Origin: Nymphaea colorata
Lineage: Eukaryota > Streptophyta > Magnoliopsida > Nymphaeales > Nymphaeaceae
Reading direction: 5' to 3'
DNA: 64,000 bases
Assembly (NCBI RefSeq): GCF_008831285.2
Contig: NC_045138.2
Coordinates: 7,283,205 to 7,347,204 of the forward strand
The notes beneath the pieces are model-generated. The model did not search any database and was not told the DNA's origin. It saw only the letters and a program-made list of their open reading frames with translations. A program made the translations under genes and the position numbers. Positions 55,686-64,000 of the stretch are shown one piece after another. Each line of letters starts with the position of its first letter. Positions within the stretch are counted from its first letter, which is position 1.

Positions 55686-58303
55686 ATGGCCGCTGAAGGC
55701 AAGACAGAGACACAATATGAGCATAAGAACACAGGCAATTTCTTTTTTTATGGCTCTACTGTAAAGTTAGATGCTCTTAAGTTGGAAGACAGATGTTGGG
55801 ATAAGCTTGGTCGTCCTTCCGCTATACCCCTAGGAAAAGGTGATGCATCTAAGCAGGGCAAGAATTCATTACAGTCTCCTATTGGATCTATCCAAGCAGC
55901 TTCATCAGTAGTAAAGGGGTCTTTACCTTCTTTCAATCCTGAGATTGTGACTGTGAGTATCAACAAGTCAGAGTATGAGGAGTTCTTAGCACACAGATCT
56001 ACTCAACCATTAGCCTCTACAGTTATGATAGACAGTGCTATGTCCGTTGATACTGCTCCACATGATACATGTACTACTTGGATTATTGATTCAGGAGCAT
56101 CAAGACACTTTTGTAGTAGGCTTTCTATGTTTATCGTGCTACACTCATTACCTCAGACACGTCATGTGAGACTTGCAGATGGTAGATGGTCTCCTATTAT
56201 GGGTTATGGAGATATTAAGATTTCTCAGTCTATGACAATTCCTAATGTGTTATATGCTCCTAAATTTCCCACTAATCTTTTATCAGTTGGACAATTGATT
56301 AATGATTTACATTGTCGTGTTACATTTGACTCTAGTGTATGTTCATTTCAAGACTTGCAAACTGGGAAGACGATTGGTGGAGGCTATGAGAAAGGGGGCA
56401 TCTACTTCCTGTCTGATTCTGTGGGTATTGCAGTCGTCTCGACTTCTTCATTGTCCTCCTCCTTCCACTGGCATCTCAGACTTGGTCATCCATCTGTCTC
56501 CAAGCTCCGTCACCTACTTCCTCATCTATCAATTTCAGAGTCGTTCCAGTGTGAGACCTGTCAACTTGGCAAGCACACCCGTAGCAGTTATTCATGAGTC
56601 TTAGTCCGTCCAGTTGTGGACTATTTGATCTTTTTCATGTTGATGTGTGAGGTCCTAGCTGAGTTGCTAGTAGGTCTAGATTTCGTTATTTCCTCGTCAT
56701 TGTTGATGATTATTTTCGAGTCACTTGGGTTTTTCTTTTGAAAGAAATGTCTGAGGTCATATGTATTCTCAAGAACCTTATGCTTGAAATAAAGACCCAG
56801 TTTGGTATTCTTGTTAAAAACGTTCGTACTGATAATGCTCTTTAGTTCAAGACATCTATCTTAACGAAAGGCATCTATCTTAATGAAATTTTACTCTGAT
56901 AATGACATTTCTCCTCAGTTTACTTGTCTCCATACCTCCCAACAAAATGGACTAGCTGAGCGGAAACATCGCCAACTTTTAAATGTGGCACGCTCCCTAA
57001 TGCTTCATACTAATCTACCTGCATATTTTTTGGGAGATGCCATCCTCACTGCCTGTTACTTGACCAACCGTTTACCCTCATCTTCCATTGACAACAAGGT
57101 TTCCATTAAACTTGTGTACCCACAACGATCTTTGTTTCCAGTAGCTCCCAAAGTATTTGGTTGCACATGCTTCGTTCACATACTTGGACCCACACGTGAT
57201 AAATTAGGTGCCCAAGCCATTAAGTGTATTTTTATTTGCTACTCCAGAAATCATAAAGGTTACAAAGGCTTTGACCCCTTGACTCAAAAGGAGTATATCA
57301 GTGTGGATGTGACATTCTTTGAGTCTCAACCTTATTATAGTTCCTCACCTACCTCTACTGAGATGCCATTGTCATCTTACCCACTATCTATTCCTCCTAT
57401 TCCTTTGGAGTCATTCCCCTACGAGTCTCCTTCTGGGGATTCTCCCGTTGTAGTGTTCAAGTTTCGTGATCATCCGCTGGTCTACACACGTCAACAAGAC
57501 CCTTCTCATGATCCTTCCCCAACCGCTTTTCAGGAGGTAAGTACATCTGAAGTGAGTATACCTAGTCCATCTTATCTCTGTCTGGACTTACCTATTGCTC
57601 TTCGTAAAGGCAAGCGACAATGTACTCTGCATCCTATATATCATTTTGTTTCTACTGACAGTGTTGGTAAAAGTATGCAACAGTTTATTCAAGCTCTGGC
57701 GGCCCATGCAGTTCCTACTTGTCACCAACATGCCTTATTAGATACCCAATGGAGACAAGCTATGCAAGAAGAGATGGATGCATTAGTTTAGCGAGACACT
57801 TGGGAACTTGTTGATCCTCCTCCTGGTTGTGACATTGTTGGCTCCAAGTGGGTATTCACAGTGAAATATAATTCTGATGGTTCTATGGAAAGATACAAAG
57901 CTCGGTTGGTTGCTAAGGGCTACACGCAGACTTACGGGATTGATTTCTTCGAGACTTTCTCTCCTGTTACTCGGTTGGGGACCATTCGTCTTATCATCTC
58001 TGTGGCTGTACACCATAACTGGCACATGTATCAGCTTGATGTCAAAAATGCTTTTTTGTATGGTGATCTCGATGAGACTGTCTATATGCAACAACCACCA
58101 GGGTTTGAACGACAGGGGGAGTGTGGAAAAGTGTGCAAACTGAAGAAAGCTATGGACTCAAGCAGAGTCCTTGTGCTTGATTTCACAAGTTCTTTGAGGT
58201 AGTCTCAAACTATGGCTTCGCGAGATCCCCTCTTGATCATTCTCTGTTTATCAAGAAGAATTCCAGGGGTATGACCGTTCTAGTGGTTTATGTTGATGAT
58301 ATT
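55686..58303 (+). pseudogene. Copia-4 gag-pol remnant (gag mostly deleted)
   Basis: ATG at 55686: MAAEGKTETQYEHKNTGN, then FYGSTVKLDA jumps straight to the end of the zinc knuckle (LEDRCWDK), so most of gag is deleted. 55686-56597 continues with protease WIIDSGASRHFC and pre-integrase WHLRLGHPSVSKL, CETCQLGKHTRSS. Stops at about 56595, 56647 and 56842 and a small duplication near 56855-56885 break the integrase. 56883-57791: SQQNGLAERKHRQLL and linker; a stop at 57790. 57861-58202: RT with [32 protein letters not shown]; deletion near 58150; then VVYVDDI at the copia-5 junction. Inactive. Confidence 0.85.
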
Positions 58304-58551
58304 TGTTGATAGATTGTGTGTTGCGGGTCCGGATCCATACCCGACCCGCCTTGTAGCCCGTTTTGGGCTCTACTTAAGTCATGTAACCCTAATCCTTAAG
58401 TGTTAATGATAATCTTTAGAGAGAGAGAGTCTGGCTGCTAGTGGGCACCAATTCCTCCTCATTCGTGGTTTTTTCTCCCTTGTGTTGAGGGTTTTCCACG
58501 TTACATCGTGATCATTGTTTCTCTTCGTCTTCTTCTTTTCGTATTTCTACA
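58304..58551 (+). repeat. 5' LTR of copia-5
   Basis: 248 bases. Followed without spacer by the tRNA-Met primer-binding site. Contains gagagagagag near 58419 and no clear TATA box. Confidence 0.95.
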
Positions 58552-59199
58552 TGGTATCAGAGCCGTGAAGTTCCGGCGTTTCTGGTTTGTCCTTTGCCCG
58601 TGTTGGAGGAGGATTCGCCTGGCGCTGTTCATCGCCCGTGCCCGACGCTCGTGCCCGAGCTTCGCCCGACGCCTCGTCTGTCGCCGTCTCCGCCCAGCGC
58701 CGCCCTGATCAGCGCCGCTCAGGATTCCGCCGTCTCCGCCTAGCGACGACCGGCCCAGCGACACCCTGATCAACGCCGTTCCTATTCAGCCGCTTCCGCC
58801 CAGCGTCGGCCTGCCCAGCGACGCCTTGTCCAGCGGCGTTCCTCTCTGTCAACCGACGCATCGCCCACCACCGTGCCTTTTTTCCGGCGTCGCGCCGCTC
58901 TGCCTGGTTCCGGCGGTTTATTTCCGCCCAGCGCCGCGCCGCTCTGCCAGGTTCCGGCGGTCTGCTTCCGCCGTTGTGCCGCTCTGCCAGGTTCCGGCGG
59001 TCTGTTTCCGCCCAGCATCGCGTCGCTCTGCCTCGTTTTTTCTCCGACGCTGCTTCTCTGTTGCTGTCTCTTCCGCCGGTGAGGTTTAGGCGTTCTCCGT
59101 TTTGTCCGTTGCCTGCTCTCTGCCTTTTTTGGTGTTGTATTGTGTTGTTGCTCCCTGCTGCCTACTAGGCTTCTCCCGTAGCTAGACTGGTCTGTGATT
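58552..59199 (+). other. GC-rich leader of copia-5
   Basis: About 650 bases from the primer site to the gag ATG. Contains four or five imperfect repeats of ccgctctgcc(a/t)ggttccgg with ggtctgtttccgcccagc between 58860 and 59030, and c-rich cgccgt motifs. Frames called here on either strand are artefacts of composition. Confidence 0.75.
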
Positions 59200-61131
59200 A
59201 TGGCAGCCTCTTCCTCGTCAACCGTCAACACCAATCCCACTGAAATAGGGGTTTTTAGAACTGAGAATGTTCCCATGCAGGTCATCACTCTTCGCCTCAC
59301 CAAGGAGAATTATTTCTCGTGGTCGCCTGCTATGACTATGGGGATTGCTGGCCGTGGTCGCATGGCCTATATTGATGGGAGCAACCCCGAACCAGCAAGA
59401 ACAAGTGATGTGTGGCATACTTGGTTTCTTGAGGACAATCAAGTGAAAACTTGGATTGTCAATTCCGTTTCCGCCGATATTCAGCCCCTTATCCTTCGGA
59501 AGAAGACTGCTAGAGACATGTGGGTGGTCCTCGAGCAAATGTATGGCCAAAAGAAGACCGCAATTCGTACTTACCAAGTAATGAAGACAGTCTATGGCAT
59601 TCGACAAGGGAACTCGTCTGTTGCAGAGTACTATGGGGCTTTGAAAGCCAAGTGGGAAGAGCTTGACTATCATTCTGATATTCCTTGGCATTGTCCCCAT
59701 GATCAGGCGCTCTATGTTGCTCATGAATGGGAAAACAGGGTGTTCCTATTTTTAACAGGTTTAAATGATGAGTTTGAAGGTGTTCGAAGCCAGATTCTGA
59801 ATTCAGGGGAGGTGTCCAGTATTGAAGATGTGTACTCCTGTATTGAAGCGGAAGAACAGAGGAGGCTTGTTACAAAAGACGGGAAGAAGGAACTTGTGCC
59901 CTATAACGAGAGATCCGCTCTCGTGAGTCGTGGTCCTGGCGGCCCGTCTAGATCCCTTCGCCGGTGCACTCACTGCAAGAAGACAGGTCACACCGTGGAT
60001 TATTGTTGGGATCTTCATCCAGAAAAGAAGGGAAACAAAGGGAGATCTTCGATTGGGAGAACGCCTGTGTCTGAGGTGCAAGCATCCAGTGGAGAAAAAG
60101 TCTCCATTTCTGCTGACCAGCTTCGTGAACTAAGGGCTTATTTGGGCAGGATCGATGTCAACAAGATTGAAACCTCAGAGGGAACTACAGCTAATCATGC
60201 TCTCGCGGTTATTGGTAATCAAGGTAACTCTTCTGTGGGGGAATGGATTGTCGATAGTGGTGCTACTCATCACATGACAGGTAATCCAAAATTGTTTCAT
60301 GAGTATAAGTTGTCCTCGGGAAAGGAACGTGTTTCTCTTGCAGATGGTTCCTCTACCTGTGTGGCAGGCGAAGGCACTCTGTCCTTGTTGGACAAATTTC
60401 ATGTGCAGGGCGCTTTACATGTTCCCCAGTTTCCTTTAAATCTCTTATCAGTCAGTAGACTTACTAAAGAATTGAATTGTGAACTTATATTCTCTGCCGA
60501 TCGTTGTGTTTTGCAGGACTTGGTGACAGGGAAGAGGATTGGGATTGGTTTAGCTTCTGATGGATTATATCGTCTTCCCATACGTGTGGCTACTGCTCTG
60601 TTGACAGCGATCCGCAAGACTAAGAGAAGAGAAGATTGTCTTCAGTCTTTTATGTATTGGCATGAACGTTTTGGGCATTTACCTTTTGGGATTTTGAAAC
60701 ATTTGTTTCCAGACTTGTGTTCCTCCTTTGATTTGTCTTCCATTTCTTGTGATGTTTGTCAGTTTGCCAAACATGTGAGGGCTTCGTACCCTCTTTCTTC
60801 TAGTTGTGCTAATGAAGCTTTTTCCCTTATTCACTCTGATGTATGGGGACCTTCGGGCATTCATACCCGTCAAGGTTTCCAGTATTTTATCACTTTCATT
60901 AATGATTTCTCTCGTGCTACATTTATATACTTGTTAAAAGACCGCAGCGAGGTTCCTCGCATCATAGAGACATTTCTTCTTCTTGTGCATACCCAGTATG
61001 GTGCGATTGTTAAAACTTTCAGGTCCGATAATGCCCGTGAGTACATGTGTCAGCCTGTTGAGGAGTTTCTTAGACAACGGGGGATTGTTCACGAGACATC
61101 CTATAGTTACACCCCCCCCAAAATGGGGTAG
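59200..61131 (+). pseudogene. Copia-5 gag, protease and integrase (one long frame)
   Basis: ATG at 59200; about 643 codons. UBN2-type gag about 20-230 (LTKENYFSWSPAM, MWVVLEQMYGQKK, FLTGLNDEFEGVRSQIL). CCHC knuckle at about 256-270 (CTHCKKTGHTVDYC). Protease DSGA at about 352 in WIVDSGATHHMTG. Pre-integrase WHERFGH at about 487 and CDVCQFAKH. Integrase core: HSDVWGP at about 544, FINDFSRATFIYLL, FRSDNAREY at about 608. The frame breaks at a run of eight C (61110-61117), just after the YSYTP codons; the rest of integrase continues in another frame. Confidence 0.88.
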
Positions 61132-62447
61132 CTGAAAGGAAAAATCGTCAACTTCTTAATGTCACCAGGGCTCTTTTGTTTCAGAGAAATCTTCCTAAAC
61201 ACTATTGGGGTGATGCAGTTCTTACTAGTGCCTATCTTATTAACCGCATGCCCAGTCGTGTTTTGAATGGTAGGACTCCCCACTCGTTGCTTCCTGGTAG
61301 TCGTCCACCATTTCCTCTTCCTCGTGTTTTTTGTTGTGTATGTTTTATCCATGATCACAGTCCAAATGTCAAGAAACTTGATCCTAGGTCTATCAAAGGT
61401 GTCTTTGTTGGATACTCCCCTACGCAAAAAGGATACAAATGTATTGATCCTATTACTGGTCGAGCTTATGTTACGAGGGATGTTACCTTCTTGGAACATG
61501 CCTCTTACTTTGGTGCGAATCCTCTTCAGGGGGAGCAGTCTGTGGGCAGGGAAGAGTATTCTCAGAGACAGGAACTTCAGTTTATAGATTTTTTGGACTA
61601 CAAGAAAGCAGAATCACTTAATACTGTTGATGTGCCTGAGAAGGAGGAAAGGGGTGACAATAGCATTGAGAAGGAAGGCCCTCAGTTGTTTGGACAGTTC
61701 TACTCTAGACGAGGTACTCGGACAGAGGTGATGACTTGTGATGCTAGATCTACTTCCAATCCCAATGCCACTCCTTCCCTGGATGAACCAAGTTCTACCA
61801 AGGAGACCGTGGAGACTCATGATGAGGTTGAAAAGAAGAATGACGATCTTCCCATTGCCCTGAGAAAGGGTGTCAGGTCATGTACTCAACACCCCATTGG
61901 TAATTTTGTTTCTTATTCCAGACTTGGGAAAGATTACAAGTGCTTTGTCTCTACTCTCTCTTTGGCTGTGATTCCCAGGACTGTCGTTGAAGCTCAAAGT
62001 GACTCCAAGTGGGCTGATGCAATGAAAGAAGAAATAGAGTCCCTAAGAAGAAACTTGACATGGGAAGTGGTGAAGATTCCTGAAGCCGCTCACCTAATTG
62101 GATCCAAATGGGTGTATACCATCAAGTACAAACCAGATGGGAGTGTTGAAAGATATAAAGCTCGACTTGTGGCCAAGGGGTTTAGCCAGAAATATGGAAT
62201 TGATTACTTGGAAACCTTTGCTCCTGTTGCGAAAATGAAGACTGTGAGGGTGGTTATATCCCTAGCTGTGATGAAGGAGTGGAAGATGTATCAACTGGAT
62301 GTTAAGAATGCATTCCTCAATGGGGACCTCGAAGAAGAAGTATATATGCATATGCCTCCAGGATATGAAGAACCAGAAAAGTGTTGTAAGCTGAAAAAGG
62401 CCTTGTATGGCCTTAAGCAATCGCCAGAGCGTGGTTTGAACGACTGA
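61119..62447 (+). pseudogene. Copia-5 integrase end and RT start
   Basis: Continues from the break at 61117: [51 protein letters not shown], an acidic linker, [18 protein letters not shown], then [81 protein letters not shown] one-base loss at about 62431 shifts the frame and ends it at 62447. Confidence 0.88.
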
Positions 62448-63492
62448 GAAGAGTGATGATACGTCATGGATACAAACAAGGAAATGGAGATCACACTCTG
62501 TTTGTGAAGAGGAAGGAGAGCAGGGTTACTCTCCTGCTCGTCTACGTAGATGACATGATTGTTACTGGAGATGATGAGGAGGAGATTATCAAGCTAAAAG
62601 GGTTACTGGCTACAGAATTCGACCTCAAAGATCTTGGCAAGCTAAGGTATTTTCTTGGTATGGAGGTTGCTAGGTCTAGTACTGGTCTTGTACTAAACCA
62701 AAGGAAATATACATTAGATCTGCTGGAAGAAACTGGTAAATTGGGATGTAGACCTACTCCTACCCCTTTTGACACTGGGCACAAGTTGAGTCTTAGAGAT
62801 GGAGAGCCTCTCTGTGAAGAAGACAAGGGAAGATATCAACGTTTGGTTGGGAAGCTAATTTATCTTACCCTCACGAGACCTGATATCACCTTTGCGGTGA
62901 ATGTTTTGAGCCAATTCATGCATGCGCCAACCGATGCACATCTGAAGGTTGTGGACAGAGTGCTATGCTACCTGAAGAAAAATCCTGGTAAGGGACTCCT
63001 GTATGTGAAACAAGAGACTGTGGAAATCGAGGGCTATTCTGATGCGGATTGGGCAGGTTGTGGTAATACCAGACGATCCACTACAGGGTACTATGTCTAC
63101 TTGGGAGGAAACCTTGTTGTATAGAGGAGCAAGAGACAGGATGTTTGCTCTAGATCCAGTGCAGAGGCAGAATATAGGGCAGTTGCTATGGGAGTGTCAG
63201 AGTTATTAACATTGGAATAGAGATTGAAAGACCTATGAAGATGTACTGTGATAACAAGTCTGCAATCAACTTAGCCAACAACCCTGTTCTTCACGACAGA
63301 ACAAAACATGTTGAAATTGATCGTCACTTCATTCGGGAAAGGATTGATGCGAAAGAGTTGATCTTACCTTACATGAAGTCTGAAGACCAAACTGATGTTC
63401 TGACGAAAGCTCTTCCTTCAGCTTCATTTGAGAGGAATGTATCCAAGTTGGGCATGTTTGATATGTATGCCCAACTTGAGGGGGAGTGTTGA
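62448..63492 (+). pseudogene. Copia-5 RT end and RNase H
   Basis: 62453-63124: RT catalytic block LLLVYVDDMIVTGDDEEE, DLKDLGKLRYFLGMEVAR, RYQRLVGKLIYLTLTRPDI, RNase H SDADWAGCGNTRRSTTGYY, stopped by a TAG at 63122. Then SSAEAEYRAVAMGVSELL, a deletion near 63210, and 63235-63492 MKMYCDNKSAINLANNPVL, RTKHVEIDRHFIRER, DVLTKALPS, ending LEGEC at the purine tract. Confidence 0.88.
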
Positions 63493-63734
63493 TAGATTGT
63501 GTGTTGCGGGTCTGGATCCATACCCGACCCGCCTTGTAGCCCGTTTTGGGCTCTACTTAAGTCATGTAACCCTAATCCTTAAGTGTTAATGATAATCTTT
63601 AGAGAGAGAGAGTCTGGCTGCTAGTGGGCACCAACTCCTCCTCATTCGTGGTTTTTTCTCCCTCGTGTTGAGGGTTTTCCACGTTACATCGTGATCATTG
63701 TTTCTCTTCGTCTTCTTCTTTTCGTATTTCTACA
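63487..63734 (+). repeat. 3' LTR of copia-5
   Basis: Same length as the 5' LTR; differences are ggtcC/ggtcT, caaT/caaC and cccT/cccC. Confidence 0.95.
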
Positions 63735-64000
63735 ATATTATCGTGACTCCGATCAAGAAATTTCTAATACAAATTTGTTCCTTCAAAAACACTTTGTGAC
63801 GAAAGATCTTGGTCAACTACGATATTTCTTGGGAATAGAGGTGACTCGCAACAGGGAAGGTGTAGTTCTCTCTCAACGAAAGTATGTTCTGGATTTATTG
63901 CAAGACACCGGGATGCTAGGAGCTAAACCGGCCAATCTACCTATGAATCCACGCATACATCTTTATGATGACCAATCAGAATTAGTCGATTCTCGATCAT
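63735..64000 (+). pseudogene. Copia-4 RT continuation right of copia-5
   Basis: After the second ATATT: DQEISNTNLFLQKHF, VTKDLGQLRYFLGIEVTR, LSQRKYVLDLLQDTGMLG, then runs off the window. This is the block that follows YVDD in copia RTs. Confidence 0.85.

Larger units (their letters stand above)
58304..63734 (+). mobile_element. Copia-5: young full-length Ty1/copia element nested in copia-4
   Basis: LTRs 58304-58551 and 63487-63734, both 248 bases, TGTTGATAGATTGTG ... TTTCTACA, differing at three positions by eye (all C/T). TSD ATATT at 58299-58303 and 63735-63739. Primer site TGGTATCAGAGCC at 58552; purine tract gagggggag at 63478-63486. Contains all domains from gag to RNase H, but with frameshifts, one internal stop and a short deletion. 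Youngest insertion in the window by nesting and LTR similarity. Confidence 0.95.
54627..64000 (+). mobile_element. Copia-4: Ty1/copia element, split by copia-5 and running off the right edge
   Basis: 5' LTR at 54627-54800, primer site at 54818 (TGGTATCAGAGCC), long leader to 55685, gag-pol remnant 55686-58303, then copia-5 (58304-63734), then continuing RT sequence 63735-64000. Removing copia-5 with one copy of ATATT restores the order of the RT around the VYVDD block. The 3' LTR is outside the window. Related to copia-3 by gag start, protease and pre-integrase sequence and by the LTR end TCTCTCA. Confidence 0.88.

Noticed and set aside
58501-59303. Minus- and plus-strand frames in the copia-5 leader (up to 173 codons)
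   Set aside because: GC-rich repeated leader of a retrotransposon; the minus frame overlaps the gag start and is Arg-rich antisense.
1-64000. CRISPR array, bacterial defence island, rRNA or tRNA genes
   Set aside because: No spaced short repeats, operon structure, or RNA gene signatures were seen; gene structure and repeats are those of a plant nuclear genome.

Overview
The window is nuclear DNA from a flowering plant, species not determined. The evidence is a spliced gene for a chloroplast-type YlqF/RbgA-family GTPase (GT-AG introns), a dirigent-protein cluster, and a dense layer of plant transposable elements: five Ty1/copia elements, L1-type LINEs, hAT, PIF/Harbinger-like and MULE-like miniature elements. 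I see no bacterial operon, CRISPR array, rRNA or tRNA gene. Most of the 64 kb is mobile-element sequence. Only two host loci are convincing: the dirigent cluster (28.1-32.9 kb) and the GTPase gene (41.25-44.19 kb, incomplete). A plant mobile domain (PMD) reading frame runs off the left edge.

Layout. 1-1138 (-): PMD protein, partial. 3307-6179: candidate long LTR holding a 100-N gap whose flanks are near-identical. 6215-8.7 kb (+): decayed 5'-truncated copia (copia-1) with its 3' LTR. 8.77-17.34 kb: one L1-type LINE whose 5' half is inverted relative to its 3' half (twin-priming structure); a copia of the Ale/Retrofit type (10136-14834, minus strand, TSD CTTGG) sits inside its 3' half. 17.34-18.18 kb (-): retroposed unit with an AATAAA signal and poly(A). 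18181-22562 (+): copia-2, RT core deleted. 24027-26515: PIF/Harbinger-like element with TTA target duplication. 27.4-32.9 kb: tandem dirigent units; copies A and B are pseudogenes, copy C is intact. 35-39 kb: LINE fragments, a small solo LTR, a local segmental duplication and a long TA microsatellite.

41.25-44.19 kb: five exons of the GTPase gene. They encode the transit peptide and the G4/G5 part of a circularly permuted GTPase; the G1-G3 exons are not visible in the window. 44.7-47.8 kb: two non-autonomous hAT-like elements. 47911-54459 (+): copia-3 (TSD CTGGT), whose 3' LTR holds a decayed hAT transposase element. 54627 to beyond the window end (+): copia-4, split by the younger copia-5 (58304-63734, TSD ATATT, LTRs with three differences).

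No element here looks autonomous: every polyprotein and transposase carries stops, frameshifts or deletions. The insertion order can be read from nesting: LINE before Ale copia; copia-3 before hAT; copia-4 before copia-5. I found no undescribed biological system. The most informative observations are the twin-primed LINE, the chimeric dirigent copy B, the truncated GTPase gene, the hAT end family, and the duplicated gap flanks.
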